Source: CAZYWA01 sp964650975 [NCBI: uncultured bacterium] (lineage in GTDB: Bacteria; JADJOY01). Taken from it: 14,329 bases of DNA. Both the position numbers and the translations under genes were made by a program. How positions within the stretch are numbered: the first letter of the stretch is position 1; each line of letters starts with the position of its first letter. Shown here one piece after another: positions 1-6,924 of the stretch. The DNA lies in the NCBI GenBank assembly GCA_964650975.1, contig CAZYWA010000169.1, forward strand, positions 1 to 14,329, given 5' to 3'. The notes below the pieces were generated by a model. The model did not search any database. It saw nothing but the letters and a program-made list of their open reading frames with translations, and was not told the DNA's origin.

Positions 1-285
1 CTTGGCGGAGCGCAATGCCGCTGGAGGCCCGCCGGTCCCCCGGCGGGCAAGCCCCCCGAAGCCGATCGCTCGCGCGCGAGGGACCGCGCGCGCTCCAGCC
101 GATCGGGCTCTAGCGCGAAATGGAACGGCACGCGCGAACGATCATGCGAGCGACGGCGGCCGCCCGCCGTCGCTCCCCCGCAATCACGTTTCCGGTCGGC
201 GCGGAGTCGCGCCGGATTTGGGGGGGCCCCGTCGAAAGTCGCGCCTTTCGACGGGTGGGGGTCTTGGAAAGACCCCCCAGTAACA
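1..285. other. Non-coding left edge with hairpins
   Basis: I see no credible gene here; the open frames are low-complexity Arg/Ala/Pro translations typical of GC-rich non-coding DNA. There is a perfect 9-bp hairpin at 27-48 (stem GCCCGCCGG, loop TCCC). It has no T-tract on either side, so it could be a rho-independent-like structure for a gene off the left edge or simply a GC-rich palindrome. Two further hairpins at 228-277 are listed separately because they lie just downstream of tRNA-Cys. Confidence 0.5.
228..277 (-). terminator. Paired hairpins downstream of tRNA-Cys
   Basis: Read on the minus strand, two stem-loops follow the tRNA-Cys 3' end. The first has a 9-bp stem (257-265 with 269-277, 3-nt loop). 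The second has an 11-bp stem (228-238 with 245-255, 6-nt loop). Their position suits transcription termination or 3' processing of the tRNA transcript. Neither is followed by a clear U-run, so a classical intrinsic terminator is not proven. Confidence 0.4.
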
Positions 286-361
286 TGGAGGCACGGACCG
301 GATTCGAACCGGTGAATAACGGTTTTGCAGACCGCTCCCTTAACCACTTGGGTACCGTGCC
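286..361 (-). tRNA. tRNA-Cys (anticodon GCA)
   Basis: Read on the minus strand this folds as a complete 76-nt tRNA. The acceptor stem is GGCACGG (361-355) paired with CCGTGCC (296-290). The anticodon stem is GCGGT/ACCGT around the loop CTGCAAA, giving anticodon GCA (Cys), and the T-arm carries the normal GGTTCGAATCC. The discriminator base is U73, the expected identity element for tRNA-Cys, and the CCA end is encoded (plus-strand TGG at 286-288). It lies about 80 nt downstream of tRNA-Gly on the same strand and may be co-transcribed with it if the hairpin between them is leaky. Confidence 0.97.
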
Positions 362-402
362 CGACGTGCTCCTTCGAGGGCCTCTAAAGCCCTGTCGCTA
401 GA

Positions 403-438
403 GACGAAAAAGGCCGGGTGCGCCCGGCCTTTTTCGTC
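403..438 (-). terminator. Perfect 16-bp hairpin between the two tRNAs
   Basis: An uninterrupted 16-bp stem (403-418 with 423-438) closes a 4-nt loop. It has a GC core (GGCCGGG) followed by a five-T run inside the descending arm and a matching A-run in the ascending arm, so it could terminate on either strand. It starts 3 nt after the encoded CCA end of tRNA-Gly, so its likely job is terminating or protecting the tRNA-Gly 3' end. The T-run is paired rather than trailing, so termination strength is uncertain. Confidence 0.7.
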
Positions 439-441
439 GTC

Positions 442-517
<76 letters not shown>

Positions 518-557
518 GGGAATGCTTGGCTTCGTCGCCCGAGCCCGAAACACGGCA

Positions 558-586
558 AGGGTTGCACCCGCGCCGGGGAGCGTCAA
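558..586 (-). promoter_or_regulatory. Candidate promoter for the tRNA pair
   Basis: On the minus strand a near-consensus -35, TTGACG (586-581), is followed after 17 nt by AACCCT (563-558), a poor -10. Transcription would start near 551, giving a leader of roughly 34 nt before tRNA-Gly. The -35 and its placement are good; the -10 is weak, so this is tentative. Confidence 0.3.
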
Positions 587-616
587 GCGCCACTCGCGTG
601 AAGGACGGCCCCCGCG

Positions 617-625
617 TGGTATGAT
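617..625 (+). promoter_or_regulatory. Extended -10 promoter of the radical SAM gene
   Basis: TGGTATGAT is an extended -10 (TG-N-TATGAT) with five of six matches to TATAAT. A start near 632 would leave a leader of about 55 nt before the ATG at 687. No good -35 lies 16-18 nt upstream, which extended -10 promoters tolerate. Confidence 0.4.
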
Positions 626-686
626 CCAGGCTCCTGCCGCGGCGCGGCGCCGGGGGTGGCACCGCAGCTCCGAGGAATTCGGCCCC

Positions 687-2051
687 ATGCAAACCAGCGA
701 GTCCCAGATCCGCGACGTGGCCCTGATCGACGCGGGCCCGCGCAACCTCCGCAAGCCCTTCTTCCCCAACCTCGGCATCGGCTACATCGCGACCGCGCTC
801 GAAGCGGAGAAGCGAACCGTCGAGGTCATCGATCGCGAGGTCGCCGGCGACGCCGGCTGGGCGGCCTTCCTGGAACGCATCCCTCGCGTTGTGGGCATCA
901 CCGCGACCAGCTTCACCTGGGACCGGGTGATGCTGTGCATTGCCGACATCAAGCACCGCCGCCCCGACACCCGGATCGTGGTGGGCGGCCCGCACGTGTC
1001 GGTGAGCGAGAAGGACGTGCTCGCCCAGCCGCTGATCGACTACGCGGTAATCGGCGAGGGCGAAGAGATCATGCCGATCATCACCCGGCTGATCCTCGAC
1101 GGCCAGGAGACGCCCGAGCAGCTGGCGCTCGTGCCGGGCCTCATCTACCGCCACGACGGCGAAGTGAGGCAGATCGAAAAGGCCGCGTGGATCCGCGATC
1201 TCGCGGCGCTGGGCCGGCCCGCGTTCCATCTTTTCCCGATGGAACAGTACGAATGTTACCCGCTGCTCACGAGCCGCGGTTGTCCGTATCAGTGCGTTTT
1301 CTGCTCGGTTCCCGCGGTCAGCGGGCGTCCGTGGCGCTATCGCAAGGCGGACGACCTGGTCGACGAGATCGAGTGGGCGCTCGGCACCTGGAACATTCCG
1401 CACCGCTGGTTCGTGATCGTCGACGACACGTTCAATTTGAAGATCCAGCGCGTCCACGACTTCTGCGACATGGTGCAGGAGAAGAAGCTCGACATCGTGT
1501 GGGGCATCTGGGGCCTGCGCGCCGACCGCGCGCCGCGCGACCTGTGCGAGAAGATGCGCAAGGCCGGCTGCCTCACCGTCGCGATCGGCATCGAGAGCGC
1601 CGACGACGAGATGCTGCTCAAGATCAAGAAGGGCGAATCGCTCGCCGACCTCGAGCAAGGCATCGCCAACCTCGCCGGCGCCGGCATCGAGATCACCGGT
1701 CAGTTCATGATCGGCAATCCAGGCGACACCCCCGAGGCCATCGAGCGCTCGATCGACTTCGCGCGGCGCATGCCGCTCGCCACCGTCGAGTTCTACCTCG
1801 CCCGCCCCTACCCCAAGACCGAGCTCTGGCAACACGCGCAGGACAACGGCCGCATCATCCACGCCGACTACACGCGCTTCCACCACTTCTCGAACACGCC
1901 GGTCTTCGACACCCCCGACTTCCCTGCCGAAGAACGGATGCGCCTCTACCGCAAGGCACGCCGCCTGGTCATCCGCCGCAACACGACGACCATGCTCAAG
2001 CGCAAGGCGCGGATGCTGAAGAGGCGGATCCTGTCGCCCGCCGCGGCGTGA
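687..2051 (+). CDS. B12-binding-domain radical SAM protein
   Basis: A 454-residue cytoplasmic enzyme of the cobalamin-dependent radical SAM class (BchE-like architecture). Residues 10-140 form a B12-binding-type Rossmann domain with VVGGPHVS near 98-105 and YAVIGEGEE at 119-127. The expected DxHxxG cobalamin motif is not visible, as in many members of this group. Residues 190-400 are the radical SAM barrel, with the cluster motif CxxxCxxC at C199, C203 and C206 (RGCPYQCVFC) and the downstream GIESADDEML (301-310). The length suits the family. I chose the ATG at 687, preceded by GAGG about 11 nt upstream; the frame stays open back to 522, but that part translates as low-complexity sequence. 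The C-terminus is very basic. Such enzymes methylate or rearrange unactivated carbons in lipid, pigment or natural-product pathways. No neighbouring gene identifies the substrate. Confidence 0.95.
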   Translation: MQTSESQIRDVALIDAGPRNLRKPFFPNLGIGYIATALEAEKRTVEVIDREVAGDAGWAAFLERIPRVVGITATSFTWDRVMLCIADIKHRRPDTRIVVGGPHVSVSEKDVLAQPLIDYAVIGEGEEIMPIITRLILDGQETPEQLALVPGLIYRHDGEVRQIEKAAWIRDLAALGRPAFHLFPMEQYECYPLLTSRGCPYQCVFCSVPAVSGRPWRYRKADDLVDEIEWALGTWNIPHRWFVIVDDTFNLKIQRVHDFCDMVQEKKLDIVWGIWGLRADRAPRDLCEKMRKAGCLTVAIGIESADDEMLLKIKKGESLADLEQGIANLAGAGIEITGQFMIGNPGDTPEAIERSIDFARRMPLATVEFYLARPYPKTELWQHAQDNGRIIHADYTRFHHFSNTPVFDTPDFPAEERMRLYRKARRLVIRRNTTTMLKRKARMLKRRILSPAAA

Positions 2052-2082
2052 ATCGCGCGGCGGTCCGGCGCCGGAGTACGCA

Positions 2083-2280
2083 GTGAGGCGCTGGTTGTTC
2101 TGGGCTTGGCTGAGCCTCGCCCTGCCCTTCGGTGCCACGCACGGTGCGCGGGCCGCGCCGTCGCCGGCTTTCCAGGCTGAGACCGACCCGCACGTCCTCT
2201 CCCTCGCGGAGGATCGAGCAAGGCTGCTACCATTCGGCCACCCTTCGCGCGTTCCGTGCTCGGGAGTCCGCGAGCCATGA
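2083..2280 (+). pseudogene. Signal-peptide ORF, probable remnant of a secreted protein
   Basis: A 65-codon frame starting at GTG 2083, with GGAG 6 nt upstream. Its first 30 residues are an excellent signal peptide (MRRWLFWAWLSLALP, ending ARAAP). This head closely resembles that of the FG-GAP protein at 9224: FWAWL-x-LALP, then AAP-x-P-x-F directly after the cleavage region. After about residue 35 the match stops, codon third positions become less GC-rich, and a candidate promoter for the next gene lies inside it. The stop codon overlaps the next start as ATGA (2277-2280), which would also allow translational coupling. I favour a truncated paralogue whose body was replaced. A real small secreted peptide is the alternative. 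Confidence 0.4.
2225..2233 (+). promoter_or_regulatory. Extended -10 upstream of the DUF1554 protein
   Basis: TGCTACCAT is an extended -10 (TG-N-TACCAT, four of six matches to TATAAT). It would start transcription about 37 nt before the ATG at 2277. It lies within the tail of the 2083-2280 ORF, which argues that this tail is not constrained coding sequence. Confidence 0.3.
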
Positions 2281-3563
2281 GAATGCTGCTTCGTACCACG
2301 GTCGCGCTTCTGGTCCTCCAGTGCTCTGCGGCAGTGCCCGGCTGCTGGGCGCAGGCCTCGGCGTCGGACGTTCCCGCCAAGCGCGTGTTCGTCACGTCCA
2401 CCGGAGGCAACGGGAACCTCTCGACCTGGGCGGGCGCCGGCGGCTTGACGGGCCTCGCTGCGGGCGACGCGATTTGCCGGGCGAGGGCGAGCGCCGCCGG
2501 TCTCGCGAACCCCACCGCGTTTCGCGCCTGGCTCTCCGACTACATGAACGACGCGTACTGCCGCGTGCAGAACCTCTCCGGCAAGAAGTCCCAGAACTGC
2601 GCGCAAGCGACGCTTCCCGCCGCCGCCGGGCCCTGGGTGCGCGTCGACGGTAAGCCATTCGGCCCCTCGATCGACCAGCTGGTCGCTCCGACCAATCAGG
2701 TTTTCGATCCGCCGCTGATCGACGAAACCGGGGCGGTCCGGCACACCTTCGTCTGGACCGGCACCACGCCCGACGGCACGAACACGTCCAATTGCGCCAA
2801 CTGGACGAGCGCTCAGCCTTGGGACGATGGCTCCACGGGCACGACCGACGGGGGCTCCGTGGCATGGACCTCGGCGCTCGCCTGGACCGACGGACTCGTG
2901 GAATTTTGCTCCCAGTGGAAGGCCTTGCTGTGCTTCGAGAGCGGTGCGGGCGGACCGTTGCCCGGGACGGGTGAGCCGGTGGATCTGGCCTTCGTGACCT
3001 CCGCGGCCGGCAGCGGGGATCTCTCGAGTTGGCCGCAGGCGGGCGACGAAACGGGCATCGCGGCGGGCGACGCGATCTGCCAGAGCCTCGCCGAGACCGC
3101 TGGCCTCGACGATCCGGCTCGCTTCCGCGCCTGGCTTTCCGATGCCACGCACGACGCGAACAGCACCTTTGCCGGCGGCGGCCCATGGATGCGGCTCGAC
3201 GGCACGCACGTCGCCGGCGACGCGACGGAGCTGACCTCCGGCCAGATCGAGGCGGCCCTCAACCAGACCGAGAACGGCGACTACGTCGGGAACGTGGCCG
3301 TCTGGACCGACACCGATCCCGCGGGCAACGTGTCGCGTCCGACTCCCTGCTCGAACTTCACGAGCGACTCCGGAGGCGACTACGATCTCATCGGAGCGGC
3401 GGATCTAACCAGCCCGGACTGGACCCTGGAGAACCATCTGCTCGGGCAGACCTTCTGCAGCGCGGCGGAGCGGCTCTACTGCCTCGCGGCCCCGCTCACC
3501 GTCTTCCACGACGGCTTCGAGTCGGGAACCCTGGGCGCCTGGACCATCCCCAGCGGCGGCTGA
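2277..3563 (+). CDS. Secreted protein with two tandem DUF1554-like domains
   Basis: A 428-residue exported protein. Residues 1-27 form a signal peptide (MRMLLRTTVALLVLQ, cleavage after AQA). Two homologous domains follow, about 36-220 and 237-403. Each opens with (V/A)FVTS then G-x-G-(N/D)-LS, continues with G(L/I)AAGDAIC and FRAWLSD, and ends in W-x-x-x-x(n)-C with a closing Cys. This pattern is typical of DUF1554 (PF07588), an endostatin-like fold known from Leptospira and delta-proteobacterial surface proteins, of unknown function. The Cys spacing suggests intradomain disulfides. The C-terminus is HDGFESGTLGAW (411-422), shared with the FG-GAP protein and the TSP3 remnant. The ATG at 2277 has GGGAG about 10 nt upstream; an in-frame ATG at 2283 is possible. 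It is convergent with the vapBC operon. Confidence 0.9.
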   Translation: MRMLLRTTVALLVLQCSAAVPGCWAQASASDVPAKRVFVTSTGGNGNLSTWAGAGGLTGLAAGDAICRARASAAGLANPTAFRAWLSDYMNDAYCRVQNLSGKKSQNCAQATLPAAAGPWVRVDGKPFGPSIDQLVAPTNQVFDPPLIDETGAVRHTFVWTGTTPDGTNTSNCANWTSAQPWDDGSTGTTDGGSVAWTSALAWTDGLVEFCSQWKALLCFESGAGGPLPGTGEPVDLAFVTSAAGSGDLSSWPQAGDETGIAAGDAICQSLAETAGLDDPARFRAWLSDATHDANSTFAGGGPWMRLDGTHVAGDATELTSGQIEAALNQTENGDYVGNVAVWTDTDPAGNVSRPTPCSNFTSDSGGDYDLIGAADLTSPDWTLENHLLGQTFCSAAERLYCLAAPLTVFHDGFESGTLGAWTIPSGG

Positions 3564-3647
3564 GCGACGACGCCAGGTACTGACTCAGCTCGAACGCAGC
3601 GGCCGGTAGTCAGGAGCGAACCGAGACACGGCTCGACGCCGGCCTGG

Positions 3648-4088
3648 CTACCGCTCGAGGACGACGAGATCGAGCCCGTCGAAGCGGGCGAAGTCGCGAT
3701 CGAACGACACCAGCCTCGATCCGCGGGCCTTGGCGAACGCGGCGAGATAGGCGTCGGTCCAGAGCCGGGCGGTGACATCGCCGCGCATCACCCAGCGCTC
3801 CAGGATCGACTCGCACCCGTCCGGCTCGGCCACGAAGATCACCTCGGGCAGGCGCCGGAACGCGGCGTAGGCCTGCCACGCCTTCTGCACGGTCAGCGGG
3901 TCGCCGCCCATCACGTGCGGGTTGGTGGCGAGGCGCACGAAGCCGAGCGCGGTCACGCGGCAGAACGCCACCTCGTCGCTCGACTCGGCGCGCCAGTAAC
4001 GCCGCGCTCGCTGATGATGCGGATGGTCGGCCACCGCGAAGGCCAGCCAGACGTTGATGTCGAGCAGGTCAACGCGACCCGGCACCAC
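3648..4088 (-). CDS. vapC: PIN-domain ribonuclease toxin (VapC family)
   Basis: A 146-residue PIN-domain protein, the usual toxin size. It starts with LLDINVWLA (metal ligand D10). It has the family motif VTALGFVRLATNP (45-57), then TDAYLAAFA with D112, and LVSFDRDF with D130/D132, giving the acidic cluster that binds Mg/Mn. The subgroup carries Thr where many VapC proteins have the second Glu. VapC toxins are sequence-specific RNases, commonly cutting tRNA or 23S rRNA; the target here cannot be read from sequence. The start is GTG at 4088 or the adjacent GTG at 4085, which is better spaced (6 nt) from GAAGAGG. The gene overlaps the end of the antitoxin by about 20 nt, so the two are translationally coupled. 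Confidence 0.9.
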   Translation of the reverse strand: MVPGRVDLLDINVWLAFAVADHPHHQRARRYWRAESSDEVAFCRVTALGFVRLATNPHVMGGDPLTVQKAWQAYAAFRRLPEVIFVAEPDGCESILERWVMRGDVTARLWTDAYLAAFAKARGSRLVSFDRDFARFDGLDLVVLER

Positions 4089-4341
4089 TCGCCTCTTCGT
4101 CGTCGAGGATGCGATGGAGCGCCACGTTGCCGAGATCCGGAAGGGTGCGGCCCGTGGCCGCGCGGGCGATCGGCAGCTTGCTGCGCGCGCGACGCCGCGC
4201 CTCCGGTTTCGAGGTCGAGCTCCGCCGCAACCCTTCTTCGACGAAGCGGGTGATCAGCTCCTTGAGCTTGAGCCCGGAAAGCGCCGCCCTCGCCTTGGCC
4301 TGCCGGAACAGCTCATCGGGCAGATCGATCGTCGTTCTCAT
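4069..4341 (-). CDS. vapB: VapB-type antitoxin
   Basis: A 90-residue antitoxin. The N-terminus MRTTIDLPDELFRQAKARA followed by LKLKELITRFVEEGLRR is a ribbon-helix-helix DNA-binding module of the kind found in VapB/DUF2191 antitoxins. A basic linker (about 46-56) leads to a C-terminal segment (TLPDLGNVALHRILDDEE) likely to occupy the toxin active site. It is the first gene of a two-gene operon and overlaps vapC. The ATG at 4341 has no Shine-Dalgarno; it is preceded by TTTTT and an AT-rich promoter-like stretch, so a leaderless or very short-leader transcript is likely. Autoregulation by the VapBC complex at the palindrome upstream is expected for the family. Confidence 0.88.
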   Translation of the reverse strand: MRTTIDLPDELFRQAKARAALSGLKLKELITRFVEEGLRRSSTSKPEARRRARSKLPIARAATGRTLPDLGNVALHRILDDEEASGAGSR

Positions 4342-4346
4342 AAAAA

Positions 4347-4366
4347 CATATTAGCATATTTATGCT
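4347..4366 (-). promoter_or_regulatory. vapBC promoter and operator
   Basis: A strikingly AT-rich island in GC-rich DNA. It holds a perfect inverted repeat AGCATA-TT-TATGCT (4353-4366) and two direct CATATT copies (4347-4352, 4355-4360). Read towards vapB it contains TATGCT and TAATAT (4353-4348), either of which could be the -10; the second would place transcription initiation at or next to the ATG at 4341. A palindrome overlapping the -10 is the usual arrangement for autorepression by a ribbon-helix-helix antitoxin. Confidence 0.6.
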
Positions 4367-4577
4367 CGATTGCATCGCCCGCCGACCCGTTGGCGTCCAC
4401 GATCGTGGACGACGCCTGCTTCATCGATTCGGATGGATCGACCGTGAGCGGCACAACCTGGAACTGGCCTGCGGGCCCGCGCAGCGGCCGCAGGAAGGCG
4501 ACCTTGGCGACGCGCATTGCGATCGCGGCGCGGTCGCGGTTGCGGTCGCGAGTTGCAGCGAAGGCCCCGGCGCGCAC

Positions 4578-4720
4578 CACGGCTTTCCCGACGGCCGCGA
4601 CGACCGTCCGACGACCGCCAACCCGGACCAGGCGGACTCGAACGGAAACGTCGGCGGCGACGCGTGCGAGATCTTCGTCGAGGCTTCGAATCAGCCGGCA
4701 CGTCAGCGTGGTCGAACGAG
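4578..4720 (+). pseudogene. Frameshifted tail of a secreted TSP3-repeat protein
   Basis: One forward frame reads HGFPDGRDDRPTTANPDQAD and then SNGNVGGDACE (to 4670). This is a clear thrombospondin type 3 Ca-binding repeat (typical form DNCPTxANPDQxDxDGDGxGDACE), with the Cys of DNCP changed to Arg. It continues IFVE. The next frame, from 4682, reads GFESAGTSAWSNE, the same tail as in the FG-GAP protein (DGFESGGTSAWS). Restoring one base at about 4681 rejoins the two as IFVDGFESAGTSAWS. No normal start or stop belongs to it and the upstream 200 nt gives no recognisable body, so this is a 3' fragment of a decayed gene. Confidence 0.75.
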
Positions 4721-4726
4721 GTGCAA

Positions 4727-4770
4727 CGAAAATCACTCGCCGCCGACCGAGCGGCACGCGTTTGCCCTGA
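4727..4770 (+). repeat. Dispersed repeat, copy A
   Basis: This 44-nt segment matches 11081-11127 in the same orientation. Both begin CGAAAA, have CACTC, then 15 variable bases, then an identical 17-mer GCACGCGTTTGCCCTGA. The spacing from CACT to the 17-mer is the same in both; copy A lacks 3 nt after CGAAAA. Copy A sits directly after the TSP3/GFES remnant and 31 nt past the end of the protease gene. Confidence 0.6.
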
Positions 4771-4801
4771 GACCAGCCATTTCCAGAGCGTCGGACCCGA
4801 G

Positions 4802-6718
4802 CTACCGGATCGCCGCGGCAAAGGCCGCCACGTCGAGGACGCCGAGCCCGCTAGCCGGGTCGTAGCCCGATCCCGCGGCGTAAAACTCGTTGTTGCCCTG
4901 GCGAATGTCGCGCAACGGCGGGTGGCTGCCCGAGTACGCGGCGCCGCTCGATGCGAGGCCGTAAAGCGCGAAGTTGAGCAGTCCGATTCGCTTGCCCGCG
5001 TTTTGATCGAGGAGCGTGGTGATGCCGGCGAGCTGCGGCGCGACGAAGCTGGTGCCACCCCAGTAGTCGGCGACGCCGAAGCCTGTGACGTCGGACGTAT
5101 AGAACACGGTGTAGCCCGTCTCCGGGTCCGCGTTGAGCGAGATGTCCGGTAGGTTCCGGCCAACGAAGCCGGCAGGCAGCTTGACGAGCTTCTGCGGAGG
5201 ATTCTGCGTCAGGTCGATGAGCACCTGCTTCGGCTCGCTGGTCCGCATGCCGGCCACTCCGTCCTGGTAGGACGGCGGGGGGAAGACCAGGCTCACGCCG
5301 CCGCCACCGCCGACCGGGAAGATCCCGCAATCGAGCGGGTCGAGCCGGAGCACCGCGCACAGGCCATCCAGGTAATCCCAGCTCCATGCGCGCTCGTCGG
5401 CGACGTTGACGGGGAAGATGCTTCCGCTGGGGAGCACGTACTCTTGGAGACCTGGCAGCGTCGTGCCGCCGGCCGCGCAGATGTAAGGATCGACCGCGGG
5501 ATGATCGACGGAGAGGACGTTGGTGAAGCTCGGGAGCGGGAAGAAGTCGGCGGCGTCGTACGAACCCGAGTCGCCTGCCGCGGCCGAAAGGCTCTGGCCC
5601 TGGAGGGCCGCCTGGATGAAGAGATTGTCGTAGGCGTGCAACTCGCCGGCCGCGTCCGGATCGCTGATCTGCGTGCCCGGGACCAAAAACTCCTCCCACT
5701 CGCCCCAGCTGACGGAAACCGCGTCGGCCTTGTTGTCGCCGATCGCCCGCGCGAAAGCGTCGAGGAACCCCTGGTCCGTGTTGGGCGCCTGGTAGACGAC
5801 GATCTTCGCGCCGGGCGCGAGTCCGCCGGACTGCTCGACGTCGAGCGTGGTCTCGTCGGAGCCGGAGGCGTCGCTCGGCGCCCCGGGGCCGCCGTCGATG
5901 TCGACGACTTTGATCCTCTTGGGATCGACCTGCAGGGCCAGGCTCGACCAGTAGGCGAACGCGTCGCTGGGAGTGAACGCGGCCAGCGTCACGATGCCGA
6001 TGGTCCGTCCTTTGCCCGAGATGCCGCGCTTCTGGAGCGGCGTCACGTCGTAGTACTGGGCGAGATCCGCGACGGTCCACTTGCCCGGGGGATCGGGCGT
6101 GTTGGGCGGCGGGGTCACCGTCGCCGGGCGGGATTGCAACGTCCCCTGCGCTAGCCGGAGCATCGTGTGGAAGCGGGGGCGGTCGTCGAAGCCGACGACT
6201 GCGTCGACCTGGTCGGCGATCGCGGCGGAGATCCGCGCCGCACCGACCGGCGCTCGAAAGCGATAAGCCTTGGCATCGGCGGTCGCCGGGACCTCGAAGC
6301 TGTGGAAGCTGACGCCGAACTCTCGCTCGATGGTCGCCATGCGGGCCGTGACATTCAGCTGCGCGACGGTCGCTCGCTCGACGTCGAATCCCGCCGCCTG
6401 AAAATGACGGGTGACGAGGTCGATCGATTCAGGCGTCGGGCCGAACCTCGCGGCGAAGTCCTGGGGCGTCAGGAAACGCCGGAAATTCGGGCTGCCATTC
6501 GAGTACGTCGACTCGAGCAGCGCCTGCATTCCACCGGCGTCGCGCAGCTTGAGCGCGACCGTCAGTGTGACGGGCGCGTCCCCCTGGAACGGGTGCGCCG
6601 AACCAAGATCGATCGCCGCCACCCTCGCCGAATCCCCCGGAGATCCAGCTCGTGCGGCCGTGACGCTGGCGAGCGCGACCGCGAGCGTCGCGACCAAACG
6701 AAACGTTCTGATATCCAT
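4802..6718 (-). CDS. Secreted S53 family serine-carboxyl protease (sedolisin/kumamolisin type)
   Basis: A 638-residue preproprotease. Residues 1-24 are a signal peptide (cleavage after ARA). About 35-185 is the pro-kumamolisin activation domain (SPNFRRFLTPQDFAARFGPT), which inhibits the enzyme until acidic self-cleavage. The catalytic domain spans about 215-638. The expected residues are all present: Glu289 and Asp293 (DETTLDVE), the oxyanion Asp383 (AAAGDSGS) and nucleophile Ser557 (GGTSFVAPQ). The C-terminal Ca site is also intact (D604, I605, G616, G618, D620). GGGGGVSLVFPPPSYQ (471-485) is the usual family motif. There are three Cys (414, 454, 464), unusual for acidic proteases of this family. 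The ATG at 6718 has AAGGGGAG ending 5 nt upstream. Such enzymes digest protein outside the cell at low pH. Confidence 0.96.
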   Translation of the reverse strand: MDIRTFRLVATLAVALASVTAARAGSPGDSARVAAIDLGSAHPFQGDAPVTLTVALKLRDAGGMQALLESTYSNGSPNFRRFLTPQDFAARFGPTPESIDLVTRHFQAAGFDVERATVAQLNVTARMATIEREFGVSFHSFEVPATADAKAYRFRAPVGAARISAAIADQVDAVVGFDDRPRFHTMLRLAQGTLQSRPATVTPPPNTPDPPGKWTVADLAQYYDVTPLQKRGISGKGRTIGIVTLAAFTPSDAFAYWSSLALQVDPKRIKVVDIDGGPGAPSDASGSDETTLDVEQSGGLAPGAKIVVYQAPNTDQGFLDAFARAIGDNKADAVSVSWGEWEEFLVPGTQISDPDAAGELHAYDNLFIQAALQGQSLSAAAGDSGSYDAADFFPLPSFTNVLSVDHPAVDPYICAAGGTTLPGLQEYVLPSGSIFPVNVADERAWSWDYLDGLCAVLRLDPLDCGIFPVGGGGGVSLVFPPPSYQDGVAGMRTSEPKQVLIDLTQNPPQKLVKLPAGFVGRNLPDISLNADPETGYTVFYTSDVTGFGVADYWGGTSFVAPQLAGITTLLDQNAGKRIGLLNFALYGLASSGAAYSGSHPPLRDIRQGNNEFYAAGSGYDPASGLGVLDVAAFAAAIR

Positions 6719-6924
6719 CAGGACTCCCCTTGGCGCATGTGAGCGCCGGCGACTGGATCAGCCGGCGGCCCGCGCGCGTTTCATGGGTCCGCCGCACGCG
6801 GCTCGGCGACGGTACCAGCGCCCCGCGATCCCGGGCAACCGCTCGGCACCTCGCACCGTCGAGTCGGGCCACGCACCGAACCGAGCGTGCTCGGCCTCGA
6901 GGGACGAGGAGCCTCGACGAGCCC

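Noticed and set aside
3564-3647. Terminator between the DUF1554 gene and vapC
   Set aside because: Only a 6-bp inverted repeat (CTGACT/AGTCAG) with a 22-nt loop and no T-run is present.
4338-4757. Minus-strand 139-codon open frame over the TSP3 remnant
   Set aside because: No motif, and it would run through the vapBC operator. The plus-strand reading gives a recognisable TSP3 repeat and DGFES tail.
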